Assembly: GCA_002713555.1 (NCBI GenBank)
Contig: PATG01000069.1
Span: forward strand, 1 to 8,182
DNA: 8,182 bases
Direction of reading: 5' to 3'
Source: Planctomycetaceae bacterium
GTDB lineage: Bacteria; Planctomycetota; Planctomycetia; Pirellulales; Lacipirellulaceae
A program made the translations under genes and the position numbers. Position 1 is the first letter of the stretch, and each line of letters starts with the position of its first letter. Shown piece after piece: positions 1 through 6,956 of the stretch. A model generated the notes under the pieces. That model was not told the origin of the DNA, searched no databases, and was given only the letters and a program-made list of their open reading frames with translations.

Positions 1-177
1 CTCGGGAAACTTCTGAGCCCGACCCGCAGGCGCGCAGCAGTCCAGCATGTGCGTAATGCACTAGGGCCAAATCGCGTCAGCGAGCGATGGAGAAGGCATT
101 ACAACTCAGTTCGTCCACACAGCTGTTTAGGGTATCGGCCCCCAGCACCAGAATCGAACCAGCCCAAAAGAGAGTAA
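1..177 (+). pseudogene. IS3-family transposase OrfB fragment with in-frame internal deletion
   Basis: The frame is open from base 1 and gives 58 residues before the TAA at 175-177. The first part (about residues 3-29) has the LLSPTRRRAAVQHV and VSER wording of the N-terminal region of IS3 OrfB proteins, which normally continues RACR. From residue 30 it switches directly to WRRHYNSVRPHSCLGYRPPAPE, split here as WRRHYNSVRPHS at 30-41 and CLGYRPPAPE at 42-51, which is the extreme C-terminus of the same family. An intact OrfB is roughly 280 residues with a DDE catalytic domain between these parts. About 190 codons including all catalytic acids therefore appear to be deleted, with the join near 85-93 and the frame kept. 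It is a pseudogene with no expected activity. The family call rests on remembered motifs; the fragment is short. Confidence 0.75.
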
Positions 178-205
178 AACCGCAACTTAAAAAATGGTTT
201 CACCC

Positions 206-219
206 GTGGGGGCGGGTCA
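206..219 (+). repeat. Probable right terminal inverted repeat of the IS3 remnant
   Basis: The sequence GTGGGGGCGGGTCA lies 28 bases after the transposase-fragment stop. Its reverse complement starts TGACCCGCC, resembling IS3-family ends. The partner left end is not in the window, so the exact boundary is inferred. Confidence 0.5.
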
Positions 220-240
220 GGGATCACTATCCAGATCCCT
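219..240. repeat. 7-bp perfect inverted repeat at the IS boundary
   Basis: AGGGATC (219-225) and GATCCCT (234-240) are perfect reverse complements separated by 8 bases. The left arm starts on the last base of the presumed IS end. It could be an insertion target, a small operator or chance; no T-tract follows, so it is not a convincing terminator. Confidence 0.4.
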
Positions 241-388
241 CAGGTGTACTTCTTACGCTTATCGGCAACACAACGTGTCGCTCCCAGAGCAAACGGCCTC
301 GGGATGACATCGTTATGACAATGGCTATTACGTAAAGTCGTCAAAAAAAGTTTTTCCAGCGAAACTCCCATTAGAATGTGGGGTTTAT

Positions 389-421
389 TTCAAAGACTAC
401 TATTGGGTCTTTGAAGTCTTT
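389..421. promoter_or_regulatory. 9-bp inverted repeat with a competing third arm, upstream of the peroxidase gene
   Basis: TTCAAAGAC (389-397) and GTCTTTGAA (407-415) are perfect reverse complements around a 9-base spacer. A second AGTCTTT at 415-421 could pair with AAAGACT (392-398) instead, so two mutually exclusive hairpins are possible. The element lies about 95-125 bases upstream of the preferred peroxidase start. No clear T-run follows it. It may be a dimeric-regulator operator or part of a structured leader; the function is inferred. Confidence 0.45.
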
Positions 422-447
422 TCGAATGCTTGCGCCTATTTTATAAG
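411..447 (+). promoter_or_regulatory. Weak candidate promoter for the peroxidase gene
   Basis: TTGAAG at 411-416 could be a -35 box. AT-rich TATTTT (437-442) or TATAAG (442-447) could be -10 boxes, but the spacings (20 and 25 bases) are long. The right arm of the inverted repeat overlaps the would-be -35 box, which would fit control by a bound protein. This is the most promoter-like stretch before the gene, but the match is poor. Confidence 0.25.
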
Positions 448-501
448 CTCGGGAATTGCGTCAAGAATTCATACCGCAAACGTGAGCCCATGCATCGGAA
501 T

Positions 502-505
502 GGAG
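502..505 (+). promoter_or_regulatory. Ribosome binding site selecting the ATG at 515
   Basis: GGAG at 502-505 sits 9 bases before the ATG at 515. The alternatives, GTG at 482 and ATG at 500, have no comparable purine motif at a suitable distance. A start at 515 also gives a clean signal peptide. Confidence 0.6.
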
Positions 506-514
506 ATTGAATAC

Positions 515-2431
515 ATGATTCGACATCTTGTCTCTATTTGTATCGCTATGGCTGGGTATGTGGGTGTATCACTCGCTCTGGCTGAAGATCGATCTATTGA
601 TGGAACTGGCAACAATTTATCACCACCCCGTACTACTTGGGGAGCCACAGATACCAATATTCCACGCATCGGTTACGATGCTGATTACCCAGATGGATTT
701 GGAGACACAATCCATGGACCACTTACCCTGCCAAATCCACGTGACGTAAGTAATGCCATTTGCGCCCAATCGGGCCCTGTCTACAACGCTCGAAACTTAA
801 GTGATTGGATCGTCCAGTGGGGGCAATTTCTCACCCACGATATGGATCTCACAACGAATGGCGCAACCTTTGACGTATTGTCAACGGGAGCGACTGGCGA
901 CTTTAGCATCCCGATAAATGACCCCGGGGATATACTCGGTCCCAACCCTATAGCCTTCCATCGCTCAAATTATGATCCGGACACGGGCGATTCTGACTTA
1001 ATACCTGCCCCTGAAGGGACACGGCCAGATTGGCGGGAGCAAATAAACTCCGTCACCTCCTTCATCGATGCTTCCAACGTCTATGGATCAGACGCCACCC
1101 GAGCCACAGCTTTACGAACTGGTATCGACGGCAAATTGGCGACCTCAGCCGGAGGGCTACTTCCTGGACTTAATACGGCTGGCTTGCCAAACGATGACCC
1201 ACTTGAATCAGGCTCCTCACTTTTCTTGGCTGGGGATGTACGAGCAAACGAACAGGTAGGCCTGACTGCCACACACGCATTGTTCGTTCGCGAACACAAT
1301 CGGTTAGCCGATCTTCTCAAAGTACAGAACGGCAGTTTAACCGATGAAGAACTCTATCAAAAAGCGCGAAAAATCGTTGGCGCCGAGATGCAAATTATCA
1401 CCTACGAAGAGTTTTTACCTGCCTTAATGGGTAGCACAATCGTAGATCCCGATGCTTACAACTATAGCTCTATGGTCAATCCTTCAATCACCAATTCCTT
1501 CGCTGCGGCCTTTTTTCGATATGGCCACAGCATGCAATCGTCTGAAATTAAGCTCCAGAATGACGATGGCACTTCCAACGGAAGCTTGTCGCTCCGTGAC
1601 GCCTTTTTCGCACCTGACATCTTGCAAAATGACCCCACGTTGGTTGACCAGGTACTCTTAGGCCTAGCTTCACAAGTTTCTCAAGAAAATGACGTTCTGA
1701 TGATTGACGACATTCGCAATTTTCTATTTGGACCTCCAGGAGCCGGTGGATTGGATCTGGCAGCCCTCGACATCCAACGGGGTCGGGACCACGGCATGCT
1801 AGATTTCAACTCTTTCCGGCCCACCTATGACCTCACTAAGCTGACATCCATTTCACAACTGACTTCCAACCCAAATTTACAAGCAGCGATCTCAGCTTTG
1901 TACGGAAATATCAACTCTATTGATGCCTGGGTCGGTGGTATAGCAGAGGATCATGTGGCCGGATCTAGCATCGGTGCTATGGTCATGGCCTCACTCACGG
2001 ATCAGTTCACCAGGCTTCGTGATGGCGATCGTTTTTTTTATACGGGGGACCCCAACTTGCTGGATGCAGACATTCAAGCAGTCATCGATCTAAACACGAT
2101 CACTCTGGCTGAAATCATACGTTGGAATACAGGACTCACCAGCGTTCAAGACAATGTCTTTTTCACTTTATTAGAAGCTGACTTTAACGCAAATGGAACC
2201 GTAGGTGCCGATGACTTGAACAGCTGGCAGGCTTCTTACAACAATGATGGAAATGGCGATGCCAACGGCGATGGTATTACGGGGGGTTCTGATTTCCTGG
2301 TCTGGCAGCAACAGCATACGTCTTCCGCAGTCCAAGCATCGTCATCAACCCTCGTACCAGAACCATCAGGCATCACTCTAGCAGCTATTTCCTGTAGCTT
2401 TCTCATCATCTCACAGCGCCGCTCAATTTGA
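515..2431 (+). CDS. Secreted animal-type haem peroxidase with dockerin-like repeats and PEP-CTERM tail (peroxidockerin type)
   Basis: This is a 638-residue protein of the peroxidase-cyclooxygenase superfamily, which oxidises substrates with hydrogen peroxide at a haem. Numbering is from the ATG at 515. A Sec signal peptide occupies residues 1-23, with likely cleavage after ALA. The peroxidase domain spans about 40-555. It shows the distal WGQFLTHD (Gln104, His108), the calcium loop TSFIDAS (181-187), the catalytic RANEQ (Arg243, Glu246), the proximal FRYGHS (His338) and the RGRDHG...FNSFR stretch with the supporting Asn432. Two EF-hand/dockerin-like calcium loops follow (DFNANGTVGADD and DANGDGITGGSD, about 556-595). 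The end is VPEPSG (614-619), a hydrophobic run and QRR, a PEP-CTERM exosortase signal. Oddities: Thr107 stands where myeloperoxidase has the haem-linked Asp94, and Gln247 where it has Met243; Glu246 is kept. Upstream starts at 482 and 500 are possible but would spoil the signal peptide. The peroxidase family is certain; the substrate is unknown. Confidence 0.93.
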   Translation: MIRHLVSICIAMAGYVGVSLALAEDRSIDGTGNNLSPPRTTWGATDTNIPRIGYDADYPDGFGDTIHGPLTLPNPRDVSNAICAQSGPVYNARNLSDWIVQWGQFLTHDMDLTTNGATFDVLSTGATGDFSIPINDPGDILGPNPIAFHRSNYDPDTGDSDLIPAPEGTRPDWREQINSVTSFIDASNVYGSDATRATALRTGIDGKLATSAGGLLPGLNTAGLPNDDPLESGSSLFLAGDVRANEQVGLTATHALFVREHNRLADLLKVQNGSLTDEELYQKARKIVGAEMQIITYEEFLPALMGSTIVDPDAYNYSSMVNPSITNSFAAAFFRYGHSMQSSEIKLQNDDGTSNGSLSLRDAFFAPDILQNDPTLVDQVLLGLASQVSQENDVLMIDDIRNFLFGPPGAGGLDLAALDIQRGRDHGMLDFNSFRPTYDLTKLTSISQLTSNPNLQAAISALYGNINSIDAWVGGIAEDHVAGSSIGAMVMASLTDQFTRLRDGDRFFYTGDPNLLDADIQAVIDLNTITLAEIIRWNTGLTSVQDNVFFTLLEADFNANGTVGADDLNSWQASYNNDGNGDANGDGITGGSDFLVWQQQHTSSAVQASSSTLVPEPSGITLAAISCSFLIISQRRSI

Positions 2432-2544
2432 CTCACCTAGCCAATATTCAATACGTGCGGGCCTCAGCACTTCTGGAAGCTCAAAGACACCGATAGATCT
2501 GCTGGCTTTCGGTACGGCAACAAGTAATTTACCCTAGTAGTGAC
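2432..2544. other. Convergent intergenic gap without a clear terminator
   Basis: This gap lies between the rightward peroxidase gene and the leftward transporter gene. I see only a 4-bp stem (CTTC/GAAG around TG, near 2471-2480) and no T-tract on either strand. Termination here, if any, would need Rho or a structure I cannot recognise. Confidence 0.5.
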
Positions 2545-3486
2545 TCAATCATGAAATTGCGACTGCAGACGACCGGCAAGCAATGTGTCAATGAGTAATT
2601 GTGCGACGTGATAAGTCAGCATTGGCAGAATAACCAGACCACCAAAGTGCAAAGCAATTGCCAATCCAACCATAAGTGTTTTCTGGCTACCAGCAAAGGC
2701 GACTGCAATTTGCTCCTCACGACCAATCCCAAACCAACCGGCCAACCAAAAACCACACAGCCAAGCGAACACATGAATCACGGCTACCAGCGCAATCATG
2801 ATCGTGAATTGCCAACCCAGAGAGGATTGGTCCACCAGCTTTTCGCCGCTGTAAATTGCACCAATAAAAACGATGACGAGTATCCCACACTGGGCATAAA
2901 TCGTTAGTAGAGGTTTATTTTTGTCGGCGCATTGACCAACAGATGCGATCCGCCGTAAGAGCTGCGCTAGTACAAGTGGTAGCACAATCAACACCAACAG
3001 TTTATGAGCCATTTCGCCAAAAGAAATTTTGACATCACTGTATCCAGCACATACTTGAATCAATGCAGGTGTTACCAAAAAACAACCCAAGTTGGTAACT
3101 ATTGTGACGAGCAAACTAACCGCATCATTACCACCAGCCAGACGGGTCCATACGGCCGCTGAAGCTAGCGTGCAGGGCACGGCTGCAGCAATAATCAAAC
3201 CTAGTGCCAAGTCCGGTATTAGCAACTTGCTGGCCAATAAGGCCAACCCGGGAATGAATAGCCAGTTGACCGTAACCGCCAATAAAACGGGTAGCGGATA
3301 GCGCAACGTGTTGGATTGCAAATCTAATCTCAGTGGCAACGCCATGGCCAGGAGTACGCTGGCGATAACCCACTCTCGTGGAATCTCGGCAGCCAGAGAA
3401 GCCAATGAACTCGACCAACCTATACCAATTACCAGAATTGCCGTAAGAGAAAGCAAAAACCAATGTCGGATCCAGAATTGGAGCAT
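2545..3486 (-). CDS. Bile acid:sodium symporter-like membrane transporter (YfeH-like SBF family)
   Basis: This is a 313-residue integral membrane protein of the SBF-like/BASS superfamily, the usual length for this branch. About ten hydrophobic segments can be drawn: near 9-28, 39-53, 65-86, 93-112, 122-145, 162-178, 195-213, 225-250, 259-279 and 281-304. The family signature appears as AAVPCTLASA (101-110) followed by TRLAGGND (114-121), and the second half has the related AFAGSQKTLMVGLA (263-276). These two stretches correspond to the crossed-helix regions that bind sodium and substrate in BASS proteins. The substrate cannot be read from sequence; such homologues are often annotated for bile acids, but a bacterium like this more likely moves another organic anion. 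The ATG at 3486 has no visible Shine-Dalgarno sequence (TTAATATAG precedes it). The gene lies 110 bases after the transglutaminase-like gene on the same strand, so it may be the last gene of that unit. Confidence 0.88.
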   Translation of the reverse strand: MLQFWIRHWFLLSLTAILVIGIGWSSSLASLAAEIPREWVIASVLLAMALPLRLDLQSNTLRYPLPVLLAVTVNWLFIPGLALLASKLLIPDLALGLIIAAAVPCTLASAAVWTRLAGGNDAVSLLVTIVTNLGCFLVTPALIQVCAGYSDVKISFGEMAHKLLVLIVLPLVLAQLLRRIASVGQCADKNKPLLTIYAQCGILVIVFIGAIYSGEKLVDQSSLGWQFTIMIALVAVIHVFAWLCGFWLAGWFGIGREEQIAVAFAGSQKTLMVGLAIALHFGGLVILPMLTYHVAQLLIDTLLAGRLQSQFHD

Positions 3487-3501
3487 CTATATTAATGGGT
3501 T

Positions 3502-3534
3502 GGAGAGGAAATAATTCGTAGGAGAGGAAATAAT
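3502..3534. repeat. Tandem 14-bp direct repeat between two leftward genes
   Basis: GGAGAGGAAATAAT occurs at 3502-3515 and again at 3521-3534, separated by TCGTA, a 19-base period. On the leftward transcript it reads ATTATTTCCTCTCC twice, 16-50 bases upstream of the transporter start. The spacing of about two helical turns fits a pair of protein binding sites. A simple recent duplication is the other explanation. Confidence 0.6.
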
Positions 3535-3596
3535 GCGCAAGAGAGGACTTAACGAGAACGGAGACTGCTTTTCACCCTATTCTGGCAACCATTTCC

Positions 3597-5630
3597 CTAT
3601 TCACTTTTTGTGTTTAGCTCCTGTTGCAATCTCTCCGCTCGAAGTTTGTTACCGTAACTCTGTGGTGAGTCGTCATGGGCCAGTAACTTCACTGCAGCTT
3701 CCAACTGACCCATGGATTCGTAAGTACGTGCCAGGTTGTATCTGGCCCCCGTTGTCCAGGGGCCAAACGGTTCGCTTTGAAGCGTTCTTTCCTGCAGCCA
3801 ATGAGCTGCAATTTCGTAATCCCCAAGATCATAACGTAAAAGCCCCAGCCAATAACTAGCATCGACTTTGACCCGATTGTACAGCACGCGTTTGCTAGGT
3901 TCAATTTTTTCGAGTATTGCTTTGGGAGGGCGGATGCGAGGATCGAGGTACAGCGTGGTAGCATTTTTATGCCCTAAATCCGGTTGAGCAAGCGGGTTGT
4001 TCTGCTGGCTGATTGGTATTTCTTTGGTGCCTTGAAAATGCAAAACACGTGCTTTCCATAAGCGCGGACGTTGCGCAAAAGTCACAAAGCGCATGGCAGC
4101 CTGCTGTCGCTGTTTCTGGGTCATCGCGCGCTCGTCTAAAATTGCTTGATAGGGCTGTGGCCATAAACGAATGGATTTCAGGTTGGGGCACTCCTTCAGC
4201 TCTGCGGCGACACGACGATTGTCAGCTGACAAAACTGCAAAACCATCGCCATCCAACTTTTGCTGCAAAAGTGCTGCTCGTCGAGAGATTTGTAAGGGAG
4301 AAGAAATCAACTGGGCTTCAATCTGCTGAAGATTATCAGCAAGAATCGGATAGGTATGGTCTTCGTCTAAATCAAGTTGCTTGAGGAGTTCTGGAGTTGA
4401 AACCAGATCGGAAAGTGTGGCAACACTATCCGGTTGCTCCCCCGGAATAGGCATGCCAAGCTGAGAATCGAACAAATAGAGGTGGCCTTCACTCCAAAGT
4501 GCTGGCAGCCACCATCGACCAGCCGACGACTCTTCAGTTTTTACAACCAGCATCACAACGTCCAGTTGACGCTGACGGCACAGTTCAGCAAACACCCAAG
4601 CCCGCTGGGCAGCAGTTCCATGACCATACATGAGGGCCTGCCAAGGTTGGTGCACAATACCTGATCCCTCAGGAGGGTCTAGTTGAATATTGCGTACCGT
4701 CCAATCAAAAAGAGCAGCAGCCACTTGCAAATCGGTATGTCCATCGCCTTTTGCCCACCTTGCGATATCTCGGGACCAAATCGCCTGCTGCAACTGACGA
4801 GGATCTGTGGGCTCAAAAAGTCCCGTCTCTTGTCCCTTGGGAGTCAAAGATTCGCGTAAACGCTTCGCTTCCTGCAAGTTTGGCAAAAGTTGACTGACTA
4901 AGGGTTCGGGTTGCCAAGAAACTGTGTCCGACGAAGCATTGCGCAACCATTGATTCAGTCTGTCTCGCAACAAGACGAGCGCACTTTCGTCAGGACTAGG
5001 CTCCCAGCCAATAAATTGTTTGGGGCTGCTTAGATAATGCTTTATGCGTTTACTCAATTCAATCATTCTCTTATCCGAAAAACGCCATATTTCAATTCTT
5101 GATGGTATTGGCATGGGGCCACTCAAGCCCGCATCAAGTATCAAGCCGTTCTGTCGGTTTTCTGTGTCCAGACGACGTACTGGAAGCTCTATATGGGTCA
5201 GTTGCTGAACGCCATATTCAGGATCTTCCTGGGTATAATTCACAAAATATCGCACCTGATCACCTGCTCTGACGCCCAAGGTATCAAATTGCGCATTGCC
5301 TTTTGGCACTGATAAATAATTGTACGGACTACCAGTCACTCCCGGCGTAACACTGCATATCGCCAACACGGGTTGGCCATCAGCACTCTTCGAATCATCG
5401 AGTATTGGGAAAGGGGGCTTCAATTCCAAAACAACCGCTGTAGGTAAATTGTTCAACTCTGTTGTGACAGCCTTCACAAGCGCATGAGAATCCTTGCGCC
5501 CACTGTCTACACTGCGATGACTAGCGGCCGATCGCGCGCGCGAAGAACCAGCGCGGCGACAACTGTCCATGAACAGGATGATCGCGCCTACGAAGGCCAG
5601 TCCAAGAATCACAATGAATCGTTTAGTCAC
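3597..5630 (-). CDS. Membrane-anchored transglutaminase-like protein with C-terminal TPR-like region
   Basis: This is a 677-residue protein of unknown function with a planctomycete-type architecture. Residues 4-21 form one hydrophobic anchor; Cys24 follows but MDSC is not a good lipobox, so an N-terminal membrane anchor with an exterior body is likelier. A low-complexity Ser/Arg linker (25-50) follows. Around 100-160 there is a small beta-rich segment with LGVRAGDQV, which recalls a PDZ-like edge. Residues about 300-400 read like a transglutaminase-like core: [10 protein letters not shown], then [26 protein letters not shown] (336-361, its halves being [12 protein letters not shown] and [14 protein letters not shown]), then [15 protein letters not shown] (383-397). 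The position where active enzymes carry Cys appears as GTAA, so hydrolase or crosslinking activity is doubtful. Residues 588-650 look like two TPR units ([39 protein letters not shown]). The GTG start overlaps the kdsA stop by 8 bases, which implies translational coupling. Function is inferred only as envelope-associated. Confidence 0.85.
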   Translation of the reverse strand: MTKRFIVILGLAFVGAIILFMDSCRRAGSSRARSAASHRSVDSGRKDSHALVKAVTTELNNLPTAVVLELKPPFPILDDSKSADGQPVLAICSVTPGVTGSPYNYLSVPKGNAQFDTLGVRAGDQVRYFVNYTQEDPEYGVQQLTHIELPVRRLDTENRQNGLILDAGLSGPMPIPSRIEIWRFSDKRMIELSKRIKHYLSSPKQFIGWEPSPDESALVLLRDRLNQWLRNASSDTVSWQPEPLVSQLLPNLQEAKRLRESLTPKGQETGLFEPTDPRQLQQAIWSRDIARWAKGDGHTDLQVAAALFDWTVRNIQLDPPEGSGIVHQPWQALMYGHGTAAQRAWVFAELCRQRQLDVVMLVVKTEESSAGRWWLPALWSEGHLYLFDSQLGMPIPGEQPDSVATLSDLVSTPELLKQLDLDEDHTYPILADNLQQIEAQLISSPLQISRRAALLQQKLDGDGFAVLSADNRRVAAELKECPNLKSIRLWPQPYQAILDERAMTQKQRQQAAMRFVTFAQRPRLWKARVLHFQGTKEIPISQQNNPLAQPDLGHKNATTLYLDPRIRPPKAILEKIEPSKRVLYNRVKVDASYWLGLLRYDLGDYEIAAHWLQERTLQSEPFGPWTTGARYNLARTYESMGQLEAAVKLLAHDDSPQSYGNKLRAERLQQELNTKSE
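5623..5630 (-). promoter_or_regulatory. Stop/start overlap coupling kdsA to the next gene
   Basis: On the leftward strand GTGACTAA holds both the GTG start of the transglutaminase-like gene and the TAA stop of kdsA, in different frames. Only a weak purine stretch (AGAGA) precedes the GTG, so ribosomes ending kdsA probably supply much of its translation. Confidence 0.65.
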
Positions 5631-6471
5631 ATGGAGTCTCTAGGGATTGTTGAGTCGCATGACGTATGGCCAGTAGTCGACGCATGACTGCTTCCATTTC
5701 ACCCAAGGGAATCATATTGGCTCCGTCGCTCGGTGACCGGTCGGGCTCGGGGTGTGTTTCGCAAAACAACCCCTCAGCACCTAATGCTATCGCAGCGCAT
5801 GCAAGCGGTTCAACCATGGTTCGATTGCCTCCTGTCGCGCCTCCCAGGCCACCAGGTTCTTGCACACTATGAGTCGCATCAAACACCACAGGAACACCTA
5901 AGGCCTGCATCTGCGGAATAGCTCGCATATCATTGACGAGTCGGCCATAGCCAAAAAAAGTTCCTCGCTCACAAGCTAAGATATTCTCGCAACCAGCAGC
6001 TGCAAGTTTCTCGACAACGTATTCCATGTCCTGTGGCGACATGAACTGAGCTTTTTTCACATTGACCGCTTTTCCCGTACGTGCGGCTGCGGTCAGCAAA
6101 TCGGTCTGACGCGCCAGAAAAGCAGGCACCTGCAATAATTCGCAAACTTCACTCGCGGCAGCAGCCTGCTGGGGTTCATGGATATCTGTTGTGACTGGCA
6201 AGCCTGTCGTTTGCGCAACCTTGGCCAATATCTCTAAACCGGCTTGCAATCCAGGACCGCGGTAAGCTCGACTACTTGTTCGATTAGCTTTGTCGAATGA
6301 GGCTTTGAATACCAACTGCAAAGATAGCAATTGGGCAATACGGGCGAGTTCCTCTGCTATTTCAAGAGCTAGTGTTTCGCCCTCCAAAACACACGGTCCA
6401 GCAATCCACAGGAGCGGCTGATCCTTGCTACACAGGTAGGGTCCAATCTGGGCTGGGTATTGAGGAGACAC
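5623..6471 (-). CDS. kdsA: 3-deoxy-8-phosphooctulonate synthase (Kdo-8-phosphate synthase)
   Basis: This 282-residue cytoplasmic enzyme condenses phosphoenolpyruvate with arabinose-5-phosphate to Kdo-8-phosphate, the first committed step to the Kdo of lipopolysaccharide. The whole family signature is present: IAGPCVLEG (23-31), [12 protein letters not shown] (55-66), RGPGLQAGL (71-79), TDIHEP (95-100), [11 protein letters not shown] (136-146), [17 protein letters not shown] (167-183), FDATHSVQ (197-204), GGATGGNR (210-217) and [14 protein letters not shown] (237-250). Cys27, His201, Glu238 and Asp249 match the four metal ligands known in Aquifex KdsA, so this belongs to the metal-dependent class rather than the metal-independent E. 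coli class, which has Asn in place of that Cys. The start is GTG with AAGGA at 6481-6485. Length is normal. The next gene overlaps its stop (GTGACTAA), making it the first gene of a leftward unit. Confidence 0.97.
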   Translation of the reverse strand: MSPQYPAQIGPYLCSKDQPLLWIAGPCVLEGETLALEIAEELARIAQLLSLQLVFKASFDKANRTSSRAYRGPGLQAGLEILAKVAQTTGLPVTTDIHEPQQAAAASEVCELLQVPAFLARQTDLLTAAARTGKAVNVKKAQFMSPQDMEYVVEKLAAAGCENILACERGTFFGYGRLVNDMRAIPQMQALGVPVVFDATHSVQEPGGLGGATGGNRTMVEPLACAAIALGAEGLFCETHPEPDRSPSDGANMIPLGEMEAVMRRLLAIRHATQQSLETPCD

Positions 6472-6480
6472 GTCTGTAAT

Positions 6481-6485
6481 TCCTT
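6481..6485 (-). promoter_or_regulatory. kdsA: Ribosome binding site of kdsA
   Basis: AAGGA on the minus strand ends 9 bases before the GTG at 6471. It decides the start: the frame gives a normal-length KdsA from this codon, and the non-ATG codon has a good Shine-Dalgarno match. Confidence 0.65.
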
Positions 6486-6636
6486 GAGAATCGGGAGTGG
6501 GATGAAAGCAGGAGGTCGCAATATAACGTCATTACGTCTTACGAACTATGCGATGTCCTGGTTTCCAAGAACCTGTCAGCCTCACACAGATTCCCTCAGA
6601 GAGTTCGCCTAGCGGCACCCGGGGGCCCATGCAGAC

Positions 6637-6819
6637 TCAGGCAGAGACCAGAATGGCTTTAGCAACACTCCAGAACAAAATGCGAAGACGCAGCAAATCG
6701 ATGACAGAAATTGGTTTGATCCCTTCTCGCAATGAGAACAGAACGAATCGTTTTCTTCCTCTAGATATTACTCCAAAACGGCTTTTGCGGGAGGTCGCCT
6801 GGACTGCCACATTGGCCAC
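6637..6819 (-). CDS. Possible small basic protein, unrecognised
   Basis: This 60-codon frame starts at GTG, with AGGAAAG just upstream at a workable distance, and ends 165 bases before kdsA on the same strand. The product is Arg/Lys-rich in its first 40 residues (SRKSRFG, SRGRKRF) and ends in a hydrophobic stretch (about 42-58) that could touch a membrane. I recognise no family. A rightward frame overlaps it completely, so chance openness is a real possibility. Listed only because of its ribosome site and orientation. Confidence 0.18.
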   Translation of the reverse strand: MANVAVQATSRKSRFGVISRGRKRFVLFSLREGIKPISVIDLLRLRILFWSVAKAILVSA

Positions 6820-6924
6820 AAATACTTTCCTGAAAACACTTTACGTAAATCCCCTCAGGCCTGAATTCTCGATCTGAGACGTCTGGCGTCCATTCAAAAT
6901 TGAAAAACGGCTACGTCCTACAAA

Positions 6925-6956
6925 TTGACTCGGTTCGCCACAAAGGGGGCTAAACT
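6925..6956 (+). promoter_or_regulatory. Weak candidate rightward promoter
   Basis: TTGACT (6925-6930) matches a -35 box well and TAAACT (6951-6956) is a fair -10 box, but the 20-base spacing is too long for a strong sigma-70 promoter. It is noted because it faces the structured RNA and terminator that end at about 7285, which otherwise have no obvious start. Confidence 0.25.

Larger units (their letters stand above)
1..219 (+). mobile_element. Right-hand remnant of an IS3-family insertion sequence
   Basis: The segment holds the tail of an IS3-type OrfB frame (stop at 175-177). A short non-coding end follows and closes with a G-rich terminus at 206-219 that finishes in TCA. Read inward, this end begins TGACCCGCCCCC, the style of terminal inverted repeat common in IS3-family elements (family knowledge). 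The left end lies outside the window, so neither the matching repeat nor a target duplication can be checked. The element cannot transpose by itself because its transposase is gutted. Confidence 0.72.

Noticed and set aside
145..170. Reverse-strand GGTTCGATTC resembling a tRNA T-loop
   Set aside because: The flanking T-stem has mostly wobble or no pairs, there is no acceptor stem, and the bases belong to the transposase C-terminus.
87..335. 82-codon rightward frame near the left edge
   Set aside because: It lies in another frame across the IS3 OrfB remnant and its terminal end; the product has no family features.
2599..2907. 102-codon rightward frame opposite the transporter gene
   Set aside because: It is a shadow frame of a clear ten-segment membrane protein.
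3533..3859. 108-codon rightward frame with a good GGAGAGG ribosome-like site before its ATG
   Set aside because: Most of it is antisense to the C-terminal coding region of the transglutaminase-like gene, the product looks random, and the purine motif is simply one copy of the tandem repeat.
6548..6877. 109-codon rightward frame in the kdsA upstream gap
   Set aside because: No Shine-Dalgarno sequence, no recognisable motif, and an overlapping leftward frame has equal support; not called as a gene.
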